DNA of 11,829 nt, from assembly GCA_023460085.1 (NCBI GenBank), contig JAEWRI010000010.1:1-11829 (forward strand), in the 5' to 3' direction. This document shows positions 6,485 through 11,829 of this stretch, piece after piece. The stretch comes from Bacillota bacterium. Lineage in GTDB: Bacteria; Bacillota; Clostridia; Christensenellales; SZUA-584. The notes below the pieces were generated by a model that worked only from the letters and a program-made list of their open reading frames with translations, ran no database searches and was not told where the DNA came from. The position numbers were made by a program, and so were the translations under genes. Every line of letters starts with the position of its first letter. Position 1 is the stretch's first letter.

Positions 6485-7150
6485 ATGAAGGTACGGTCGG
6501 AATACGACAGCCAGCTCAGCGAGCTGAAGCATGAGCTGATACGAATGGCGTCTCTGGTGGAGGAGGTGCTGGCGGGCGGCATGCGCGCACTGGTGGCGCG
6601 GGACCCCGATGCCGCGCAGCGCGTCATCGACAGCGACGACGAGATAGACGATTTACAGATGGACATCGAGGACCGGTGCATCACGCTGATTGCGACGCAG
6701 CAGCCGCTGGCAGGCGATCTGCGCGCCATATTCGCGGCCATCAAGATGGGTACGGATTTGGAGCGCATCGCGGACTACGGCGTGGGCGTGGCGCGCGCGG
6801 CGCTGCAGTTCAAGGGCGAGGAGTACATCAAGCCGCTCATAGACCTGCCGCGCATGACCGACATCGCGTGCGAAATGCTGCGCAAGAGCGTGCGCGCCTT
6901 CACCGAGGGCAGCGCGGAGCTGGCGGCGGAAGCGGCTTCGCACGACGCGGAGATGGATGCGCTTTTCGCGCAGGTGTACCGGGAGCTGATGACCTACGTG
7001 CTGGAGACCCCGAAGCACATCCGGCAGATGGTGTCGTTCGTGCTCATCGCGCGGTATCTGGAGCGCGTGGGCGACCACATCACCAACGTGTGCGAGTGGA
7101 TCGTCTACAACGCGACGGGCAAGCGCGTGGATTTGGGGCACGCGAAGTAA
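6485..7150 (+). CDS. phoU: Phosphate signalling/transport regulator PhoU
   Basis: 221 residues, the usual length. PhoU is a cytosolic, membrane-associated helical protein that signals phosphate sufficiency from the Pst transporter to PhoR and restrains phosphate uptake. It consists of two three-helix repeats. Each carries the family metal-binding ExxxD motif: E93-RIA-D97 in LERIADYGV and E193-RVG-D197 in LERVGDHITN. The TLIATQQPLAGDLR segment at 67-80 is a strong PhoU signature. ATG 6485 follows GGGAGGG by three bases; the open frame extends upstream to 6332 but that part runs through repeat copy B and has no PhoU character. It is the last gene of the operon, separated from pstB by 340 nt of repeats that may tune its expression relative to pstCAB. 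A bidirectional terminator follows 38 nt after the stop. Confidence 0.94.
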   Translation: MKVRSEYDSQLSELKHELIRMASLVEEVLAGGMRALVARDPDAAQRVIDSDDEIDDLQMDIEDRCITLIATQQPLAGDLRAIFAAIKMGTDLERIADYGVGVARAALQFKGEEYIKPLIDLPRMTDIACEMLRKSVRAFTEGSAELAAEAASHDAEMDALFAQVYRELMTYVLETPKHIRQMVSFVLIARYLERVGDHITNVCEWIVYNATGKRVDLGHAK

Positions 7151-7183
7151 GCGGGCGCGGACAGGGAGCGCCTTCGAACCGAA

Positions 7184-7231
7184 ACAAAAAACAGGCCAGC
7201 CGGGTTTTTCCGGAGAGGCCTGTTTCTTTTT
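7184..7231. terminator. Bidirectional Rho-independent terminator between phoU and the methyltransferase
   Basis: AAACAGGCC (7189-7197) pairs with GGCCTGTTT (7217-7225), with an inner CCGG/CCGG stem around a GTTTTT loop. T-rich tails exist on both strands: TTTCTTTTT at 7223-7231 and, on the minus strand, TTTTTT at 7191-7186. It serves the convergent phoU (+) and methyltransferase (-) genes. Confidence 0.9.
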
Positions 7232-7234
7232 CGC

Positions 7235-8038
7235 TCAGCGGTAGACGGAGGCCTTCAGGCTGAAGGTCATGGGGAATTTGTCCCGGTTGAATTCGTAGTG
7301 AAACAGCCCCGTTTGCGGGTCCGCCTTCATGACGCCGTTGCCGGAATCGAAGAAGCTTTCCGTGAACTCATGGAAATAGTCGATGTGCATGCCGTTGGAC
7401 GCGAGGCTGTTGATGATATCGGCGACGGTGTGCGTCCAGGAATACGCTTTGATGTCCTGACCCTTTTCGGAAGGGTAGCCGCCGAGGGAGTCGGAGACAT
7501 CGGGGGATTTTCCAAAGTAGGGGTATTTGATGTCGTAGATGCCGTCGTCCAGCTTGCGCTCGTCGAAGCAGAAGAAGAACGGGTGGGAATCAAACACATA
7601 CAGAAATCCGCCGTCACGGAGCAGGCTGCGTATGGTTTTTCCCCAGGTATCCAGATTCGGAAGCCAGGTTAAAACGCCTTCGGTGGTGAACACCATATCG
7701 TACCGGTTCCGGTGAACCTCCGAGAGCGTCATGATGTCCGATTCGATGAACCGGACGTTTTCCATGCGCAGCTCTGCGGCGAGCTTGTTGGCGTAGAAGA
7801 CGTTGGCCCCGGAGATATCCACGCCCGTGGCGTCCGCGCCCATCCGCGAGAGCAGCAGGGTATCCGCGCCGGTGTTGCACTGAAGATGGATTAACTTCCT
7901 GCCCGATACGTCGCCGAGCTCTTCGGCGATATGCGCGTTCAAGGCATGCCTGCCTTCGGCCATCTGACTCCGGAATTTTTCGTACTGGCTCTCCGCGATG
8001 GCGCTCCACGAGTCGCGGTTGGAATCCGTTTCTTTCAT
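7235..8038 (-). CDS. Class I SAM-dependent methyltransferase, substrate unknown
   Basis: 267 residues, soluble, no signal peptide. The Rossmann-fold SAM-binding core is visible. Motif I is KLIHLQCNTGADTLLLSR (48-65) with the GxG-like CNTG. The acidic end of strand 2 is GVDIS (72-76) and motif III is RFIESDIM (96-103). MVFTTEGVLTWLPNLD (115-130) is followed by GGFLYVFD (143-150). The HLQCNTGADTL variant of motif I occurs in Methyltransf_11/25-type proteins of Firmicutes, usually of unknown substrate. An aromatic-rich C-terminal region (PFFFCFDE, KYPYFGKS, WTHTVADI) probably forms the substrate pocket. ATG 8038 follows GGTGAT at five bases. The gene lies 70 nt downstream of the CPBP protease gene on the same strand but has its own candidate promoter, so co-transcription is uncertain. 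GC content is lower than in the CPBP gene. Confidence 0.85.
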   Translation of the reverse strand: MKETDSNRDSWSAIAESQYEKFRSQMAEGRHALNAHIAEELGDVSGRKLIHLQCNTGADTLLLSRMGADATGVDISGANVFYANKLAAELRMENVRFIESDIMTLSEVHRNRYDMVFTTEGVLTWLPNLDTWGKTIRSLLRDGGFLYVFDSHPFFFCFDERKLDDGIYDIKYPYFGKSPDVSDSLGGYPSEKGQDIKAYSWTHTVADIINSLASNGMHIDYFHEFTESFFDSGNGVMKADPQTGLFHYEFNRDKFPMTFSLKASVYR

Positions 8039-8066
8039 TTCATCACCATCCCTGATTATGGAATTC

Positions 8067-8095
8067 ACTCTATCACATCGCCTCGGGCAAGGCAA
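8067..8095 (-). promoter_or_regulatory. Candidate promoter of the methyltransferase gene
   Basis: On the minus strand, TTGCCT (8095-8090) and TAGAGT (8072-8067) are separated by 17 bp, each matching four of six consensus bases. It lies in the 70-bp gap after the CPBP gene. Confidence 0.4.
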
Positions 8096-8108
8096 TATGG
8101 CATATGCG

Positions 8109-9563
8109 CTACGGCGTGTGGCGCGGGCAGCGCTCGCACAGGCGCGTGTCGATGTGGTAGGGCGAGGCTTCGCCGCCGCGGATGCGCGCCACGATTTTGG
8201 CGCATTCGTACTGCGCGATTTCCCGCCGCAGCATCGGGCAGAAGCAGCCGTGCGGCTGCGCGGGATCGGCCTTGCTTTGCCGCCGGTTCCATTCGGTGTA
8301 CTCGATGAGGCGCTTCTCGCGCACGAGCTTGCGTGTTTTCCACGCGGTGTGCGCGGTTTCGTCCGCGCGGACGCGCGCCTCGTGCTCCGCCTCGGTTTCG
8401 TCGCCGCGTGCCAGCAGACGCGCCATGCGCAGCACGTCCTCCGAGAAGCCGGAGAGGCCCTCGGGCGCGGCACCGCTCTCCAGAACGTCCGCAAGCAGCG
8501 AGGACGCCTGCAGCGCGTCGCCCTCCAGCGCCCTGGCGGCGGCGAGGGCATAGCGTACGCGCGGCTTGCCGACGTCGTCGCGGAGGCCGCGCAGCGTGGT
8601 TTTTGCGGCGCGCAGCGCGAGTATGCGCTGGGTTTCGTCCGCGTTGGCCCGCACGACGAGGCGGCGCTTTCCGGCGAAGAGCAGCACCGCGATAATCAGC
8701 AGCCCGAGCGCGGCGCACGGCAGCAGGCCGGGCTGACCGGGCGTGCTCCACTGCGCGGCGGCGTCCGCGCCCGCGGTGCCCAGCGCATAGCGGGTGAGCA
8801 GCGTGCCCTGCGCGACGGGGAAGAAAAGCCCCGCCGTAAAGCGCCACGCGGCATTCAGGCCGAAGGCGGCCCAGAGGCTTCCGGTGCGCACCGTCAGCAG
8901 CGCGGCGCACAGCCCCAGCAGGAACAGCACCAGCAGCCCCGGCGCGGTGCCGTCCGCACTGCCGAAATGCATGCACGCGGACAGCGCAGCCGACAACAGC
9001 GCGGCGGGCAGCACGCCCAGCCTGTCGGTGAACGAGGAGAGCAGGAAACCGCGGAAGAGCGTTTCCTCCGCCGCGGCCTGTACGAGAAAGGCCGGAATGA
9101 ACGCCAGCGCCACGGGCAGGAAGCCGGTATAGACGAACGACTGAGACAGCAACGGCAGCACGCAGGCGGCGAGCATCAGCGTGCCCAGCAGCCAGCCCTG
9201 CAGCAGCCGTGGCAGCAGGCCCCGCCGCGTAAGGCCGATGGTGGACAGCGGGCGCTTCTCTGCGCGGGCCACGTAGAGCACGACGATGCCCAGCATGATG
9301 ACCTGAAGGGACAGCGATATCAGCATCGTGCCGGGGGCGGCGGCGTAGGCGCGCATGATTTCCTCCGGGCTGGCCCCGCTGCCGCTGCGCACGCGGTGCA
9401 GCAGAGAGAGGTAGTCGATGAGGCTGGCGGGGATTTCGCGGAGCAGATACGCCGCGACGAGCATCAGGAACGCGATGACCACCGTGGCGGTGACGCCCGG
9501 CGAGAAGTATGCTTCGCGCATGTCGCGATACATTTCGGGTTTGCGGATGAGCCGGTGCTTCAT
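8109..9563 (-). CDS. CPBP-family intramembrane protease homologue with long Cys-containing tail
   Basis: 484 residues. The first 300 are a multi-spanning membrane domain with segments near 24-41, 80-98, 120-140, 148-165, 185-200, 206-224 and 280-297. It carries CPBP (Rce1/CAAX-like) motifs: EETLFR at 166-171 (EExxxR) and FxxxH-like H199 in SACMHF. In typical members the last motif reads approximately LHAxWN; here it is LNAAWR (236-241), so the usual His is N237 and the usual Asn is R241. Residues 300-484 form a soluble, mostly helical, Arg/Ala-rich tail ending in cysteines C440, C442, C454, C476 and C479, which could bind a metal. CPBP proteins cleave prenylated or other peptides within the membrane, or act in bacteriocin immunity. 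ATG 9563 follows GGAGG at five bases, and an extended -10 promoter lies upstream. Activity is uncertain because of the altered motif; the family call is good. Confidence 0.83.
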   Translation of the reverse strand: MKHRLIRKPEMYRDMREAYFSPGVTATVVIAFLMLVAAYLLREIPASLIDYLSLLHRVRSGSGASPEEIMRAYAAAPGTMLISLSLQVIMLGIVVLYVARAEKRPLSTIGLTRRGLLPRLLQGWLLGTLMLAACVLPLLSQSFVYTGFLPVALAFIPAFLVQAAAEETLFRGFLLSSFTDRLGVLPAALLSAALSACMHFGSADGTAPGLLVLFLLGLCAALLTVRTGSLWAAFGLNAAWRFTAGLFFPVAQGTLLTRYALGTAGADAAAQWSTPGQPGLLPCAALGLLIIAVLLFAGKRRLVVRANADETQRILALRAAKTTLRGLRDDVGKPRVRYALAAARALEGDALQASSLLADVLESGAAPEGLSGFSEDVLRMARLLARGDETEAEHEARVRADETAHTAWKTRKLVREKRLIEYTEWNRRQSKADPAQPHGCFCPMLRREIAQYECAKIVARIRGGEASPYHIDTRLCERCPRHTP

Positions 9564-9599
9564 GGTTTCCTCCCGGAGCGCGGTTTGATAAACAGGCCT

Positions 9600-9608
9600 A
9601 TTATAACA
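9600..9608 (-). promoter_or_regulatory. Extended -10 promoter of the CPBP gene
   Basis: The minus strand reads TGTTATAAT at 9608-9600: consensus TATAAT with the TGn extension, 36 bp before the start codon. No recognisable -35 is present, which the extended -10 can compensate for. Confidence 0.65.
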
Positions 9609-9707
9609 CGGCCCCGGGTGCCGCGGATACGGGAAAGAAACGGCTTGCGGCGGGTTTCGGAGGCGAGGGGACAGCGGAAAGGCGGAGCGGTTTGCTGCGT
9701 CCGGTTT

Positions 9708-9753
9708 ACCCTCATCCGTCCGCCTGCGGCGTCCACCTTCCCCCGGGGGAAGG
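9708..9753 (-). repeat. Palindromic repeat, inverted relative of the right-end repeats
   Basis: Read on the minus strand it starts with the perfect 18-bp palindrome CCTTCCCCCGGGGGAAGG (9753-9736) and ends with GACGGATGAGGGT (9720-9708). The right-end repeats at 11536 and 11704 show the same order: a CTTCCCC/GGGAAG hairpin, then a variable middle, then GACGGATGAG. A further match, GGAGGCGAGG plus a partly shared flank, occurs at 9659-9668 and 11667-11676. Confidence 0.75.
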
Positions 9754-9779
9754 CTCAGAGTGTCAATAAAGTACCTTTG

Positions 9780-9863
9780 TGTCATTCTGAGGGTGCATAG
9801 CACCCGAAGAATCTTCTCGTATTAAGCCACTTTAAGATGCTTCGCCTTTGGCTCAGCATGACA
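9780..9863. repeat. 84-bp imperfect palindrome, MITE-like intergenic element
   Basis: The ends TGTCATTCTGA (9780-9790) and TCAGCATGACA (9853-9863) are imperfect inverted repeats. Inside, GAAGAATCTT pairs with AAGATGCTTC with one mismatch. It resembles the widespread GTCATTCTGA...GAAGAATCT intergenic repeats of Firmicutes. No transposase is encoded, so this is a non-coding repeat unit. Confidence 0.75.
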
Positions 9864-9887
9864 TAACAGGTTTTTCGACAGCCTGCG

Positions 9888-9905
9888 CCTTCCCCCGGGG
9901 GAAGG
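9888..9905. repeat. Second copy of the 18-bp CCTTCCCCC palindrome
   Basis: CCTTCCCCCGGGGGAAGG occurs identically at 9736-9753 and 9888-9905. The shared GGCT after each extends the match; the two copies flank the 84-bp element. It is probably a truncated member of the same repeat family. Confidence 0.8.
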
Positions 9906-9951
9906 CTTTGTGCTCGTTCCGGGCACTATTTGCGACACAACGAATAATACG

Positions 9952-9978
9952 AAAAAACCGGGCAGTCACGCTGCCCGG
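9952..9978 (-). terminator. Rho-independent terminator of the GTPase gene
   Basis: On the minus strand CCGGGCAG (9978-9971), loop CGTGA and CTGCCCGG (9965-9958) form a perfect 8-bp GC-rich stem followed by TTTTTT (9957-9952). It lies 28 nt after the GTPase stop codon. Confidence 0.93.
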
Positions 9979-10006
9979 CTCATGGTATCGTGTACCTGTA
10001 TCGACG

Positions 10007-11173
10007 CTATTTCGTATTGGGGGATGCGCCGCTGAAACCGTCTGAAATGATTTTCCCAATCGTTTTCTTGTCGGTGCTCTTGGAGATTTTCTCCACGATG
10101 GCATTCACCTTCTCCGTCAGCTGGGGCGAGAATTTCAAGTCAATCACCTTTCTTACCCAGTCGATGTCGTCAACGCTCTTTTTGCCCAGATAGACCTGCT
10201 CGAACGCGTATACCGCGCCCTCGCCAAGGGCCGCCACCATGCTGCCTGCGATAATCGCGTTTAATACGCTGGCTCCCAAATTGATTACAGGAATCGCCTT
10301 CAGGGCGCTGATGGCCGCTTTTGCCGCCACGCTGACGGTTCCAACCTCTACAATGGAATTCAGGAACTGCTTTGAGCCCTCGCTCTTGTGGATGCCATAG
10401 AGCTGGGCAAGGCCGTTTACCAGCGCGATTTCGATGGGCGAGAGTATTAGCGCGTCCGCGAAGGGTATCGGAACCGCGCCGACCACCGCCGCCGCCGTGG
10501 TGGACACCCCGATGATTCCCTGAGCCAGAGCCCGCTTGCGGTTGAGCTTGAACGCGGCGATGTCCGCCGCACCGGCCTTAATTCCTTCCGGCATCCATTC
10601 GTTCGTCGCGTCGATAAGCTCGGTAATTCCTTCGGGCGGGGCATAGGCGGTGTCGTTGATGACATAGGCGGACGCCACCACCGGGATGATTTTGCGCAAA
10701 TTCTTGGCGTAGCGTTTTTGCTTCGCAAACGCGTGGGTCACCATTTCGATATTCTGTTCCCGCTCCGGCTCGGAATAGGACTTCGTGATGACCACGATGA
10801 TGGGAACCGTCTGCCAGAGCGCCGTCGCCCGCAAAAGGTCTTCTATCGTCTTCGGAAACAATTTGCTGGAGGTTCCCTCCACGCAGAACCAAATCACATT
10901 GATCTGGTTTTCCTCGTGCCCTTCGGCTGCGCTGTCCTTGGACCATTTTCTGACCGCGTTGACCGCCCGGAGTTCTTTCAGCAGAGAGGGTTCGAATCCG
11001 ACGGTGTCGATGATGCGGAAGGGAATCTGCTCGCCTTCATAAATGGTCAGTTCCTCTGTCGTTCCTTTGGTCCCCCAGCCCGTCATGGCGATGTCTTCGC
11101 CCAGCACGGCATTGATCAACGTGGATTTCCCAACCCCCGAATTTCCGATGACTAAAACATTTCCTCTTTCCAT
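10007..11173 (-). CDS. Dynamin/IRG-like or Era-like GTPase with hydrophobic DUF697-like C-terminal half
   Basis: 388 residues. The N-terminal G domain shows the P-loop GNSGVGKS (10-17), a Thr-rich switch I (GTKGTTEEL, 34-42), G3 DTVGF (56-60) and a G4-like TKSY (130-133) after the strand IIVVI. G5-like SAY is at 168-170. The C-terminal half has two long hydrophobic Ala/Gly/Ile-rich stretches, about 216-250 and 282-325, resembling the DUF697 region of YcjF-type GTPases. These probably insert in or associate with the membrane as helical hairpins. A charged C-terminal helix follows (about 333-375). The role is unknown; relatives are thought to act in stress or membrane remodelling. ATG 11173 has a distant GGAAGGAAA upstream. 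A candidate -10, TATAAA, lies at 11308-11303 on the minus strand. Single gene with its own terminator, between repeat clusters, with lower GC than the CPBP gene. G4 lacks the Asp of the canonical TKxD. Confidence 0.82.
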   Translation of the reverse strand: MERGNVLVIGNSGVGKSTLINAVLGEDIAMTGWGTKGTTEELTIYEGEQIPFRIIDTVGFEPSLLKELRAVNAVRKWSKDSAAEGHEENQINVIWFCVEGTSSKLFPKTIEDLLRATALWQTVPIIVVITKSYSEPEREQNIEMVTHAFAKQKRYAKNLRKIIPVVASAYVINDTAYAPPEGITELIDATNEWMPEGIKAGAADIAAFKLNRKRALAQGIIGVSTTAAAVVGAVPIPFADALILSPIEIALVNGLAQLYGIHKSEGSKQFLNSIVEVGTVSVAAKAAISALKAIPVINLGASVLNAIIAGSMVAALGEGAVYAFEQVYLGKKSVDDIDWVRKVIDLKFSPQLTEKVNAIVEKISKSTDKKTIGKIISDGFSGASPNTK

Positions 11174-11281
11174 GGTGCGTGATTTCCTTCCTCATCATTT
11201 TGGCGGGCTGAACGGATGCCCTGTTCCATGAAAGCCCGTGCAGATTTCGCGAACATCCAAGCTGGTTTTACGGCATAAAAA

Positions 11282-11382
11282 AATACGGATTAGTGCCTGC
11301 GCTTTATATGAAAAGCGTAATGGTTTTGCTGCACGGATACCCCCCGCACAGCCTTTGACACAAACATTCATAAATCCGTATT
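11282..11382. other. 10-bp inverted repeat bounding about 100 bp upstream of the GTPase gene
   Basis: AATACGGATT (11282-11291) and AATCCGTATT (11373-11382) are perfect inverted copies. Inside are a CGCTTT/AAAGCG hairpin (11300-11305 with 11312-11317) and GCTG...CAGC pairing around a run of six C. As RNA it could form a closed multi-branch structure in the GTPase leader (minus strand). As DNA it could be the trace of a small inserted unit. The rest of the gene-free stretch 11174-11535 shows only a candidate + strand promoter. Confidence 0.45.
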
Positions 11383-11384
11383 AT
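11355..11384 (+). promoter_or_regulatory. Consensus-like + strand promoter with no recognised gene downstream
   Basis: A perfect TTGACA (11355-11360), an 18-bp spacer and TATTAT (11379-11384, five of six). It points right, away from the GTPase gene. Downstream to 11535 there is only a 45-codon open frame from ATG 11403 without a ribosome site, then the direct repeats. Confidence 0.5.
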
Positions 11385-11535
11385 TGTACATCATACCGCG
11401 GAATGATTCCACTATCTATGCATTCCATGGGCCGGAAAAAAGAATCGCTCAGGCGGCTTCGGGCCGGGCGGACGGTTCGCCTGCGCGGGCAGTTCCCCGA
11501 CAGATATGAGGCGCTCCCTCGAAGCGGGGGGCCGT

Positions 11536-11659
11536 TGTGAGGGGGGAAGGCGGGAAGTACAGAAGCGCCGGAGCATTGCGCTGCGTCAGGTTCAGGAAAG
11601 GCTTCCCCTGGGGGAAGCTGTCCGGCGCTCCATCGAAGATGGAGGGCAAGGACGGATGA
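11536..11659 (+). repeat. Structured direct repeat of about 125 bp, copy 1
   Basis: Highly similar to the copy at 11704. It can fold with an outer stem AGCGCCGG/CCGGCGCT (11564-11571 with 11622-11629) enclosing GCTTCCCC/GGGGAAGC (11601-11608 with 11611-11618). CCATC/GATGG (11630-11634 with 11638-11642) follows. It ends in GACGGATGA. No coding signal is seen. Confidence 0.88.
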
Positions 11660-11703
11660 GGGTTGCGGAGGCGAGGAAAGAGCAGAAAGGCAAAGACCGT
11701 TAC

Positions 11704-11829
11704 TGTGAGGGGGGAAAGGCGGGAAGTAACAGTAGCGCCGGAGCGTTGCGCTGCGTCAGGTTCAGGGAGGGCTTCCCCTGAGGGAAGCTGTCCGGCGCTC
11801 CATCGAAGATGGAGGGCAAGGACGGATGA
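11704..11829 (+). repeat. Structured direct repeat of about 125 bp, copy 2 (runs to window end)
   Basis: Second copy after a 44-nt spacer, with small indels and substitutions. The central hairpin is now GCTTCCC/GGGAAGC (11771-11777 with 11782-11788); the loss of one C from the left arm is matched by loss of one G from the right arm. The array may continue beyond the window. Confidence 0.88.

Noticed and set aside
7998..9800. 600-codon + strand open frame opposite the CPBP and methyltransferase genes
   Set aside because: Low-complexity Arg/Gln/Gly/Ala translation typical of an antisense frame in GC-rich DNA; it runs through the promoter and repeat region, and the minus strand has the recognisable families.
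9780..9863. Insertion sequence
   Set aside because: Inverted ends are present but there is no coding capacity for a transposase; kept only as a repeat.
7235..11173. Methyltransferase, CPBP protease and GTPase as a joint defence or peptide-modification system
   Set aside because: They share a strand, but the GTPase has its own terminator and 443 bp of repeats intervene; the methyltransferase has its own promoter candidate. No precursor peptide, transporter or known partner is seen.
11403..11540. 45-codon peptide gene after the orphan promoter
   Set aside because: No ribosome site, Arg-rich translation typical of random GC-rich sequence, and it ends at the start of a repeat.
11536..11829. CRISPR array
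   Set aside because: Only two repeats of about 125 bp with a 44-bp spacer, internally palindromic and imperfect; no cas genes.

Overview
The window looks like chromosomal DNA of a GC-rich Gram-positive anaerobe, most likely a member of the Clostridia (Bacillota). This is inference. It rests on strong AGGAGG-type ribosome sites, a PhoP-type (TTTACA-like, 11-bp period) Pho box rather than an enterobacterial one, and several families of GC-rich palindromic intergenic repeats of the kind common in gut Clostridia. Isoleucine codon AUA is used often despite the high GC content.

Layout. (1) 1-1460: the last 50 codons of phosphoglycerate kinase, a hairpin terminator, and a zinc-dependent medium-chain alcohol/polyol dehydrogenase on the + strand. 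(2) 1468-3287: two minus-strand genes, a double-HD protein with a C-terminal HD-GYP domain (putative cyclic-di-GMP phosphodiesterase) and, upstream of it, a small four-helix membrane protein. (3) 3288-7150: a divergent control region with three PhoP-box repeats, followed by the phosphate importer and signalling operon pstC-pstA-pstB-phoU. The operon has no pstS here, and two copies of an 80-bp structured repeat lie between pstB and phoU. (4) 7184-9563: a bidirectional terminator, then two minus-strand genes, a class I SAM-dependent methyltransferase and a CPBP-family membrane protease with a long cysteine-containing tail. (5) 9564-10006: a gene-free stretch full of palindromic repeats. (6) 10007-11173: a minus-strand GTPase with a hydrophobic DUF697-like C-terminal half. 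(7) 11174-11829: gene-free, with a 10-bp inverted repeat bounding about 100 bp, a consensus-like + strand promoter with no clear gene after it, and two direct copies of a structured repeat of about 125 bp.

How the genes work together. PstC and PstA form the membrane channel and PstB the ATPase of the high-affinity phosphate ABC transporter; PhoU links the transporter to the PhoR/PhoP two-component system. The Pho box in front of pstC closes that regulatory loop. The binding protein PstS must be encoded elsewhere or replaced. The other genes look like independent units. I see no convincing multi-gene defence or biosynthetic system. The least ordinary items are the apparently leaderless pstC start, the altered CPBP protease with its Cys-containing tail, the membrane GTPase between repeat clusters, and the orphan promoter and structured repeats near the right end.
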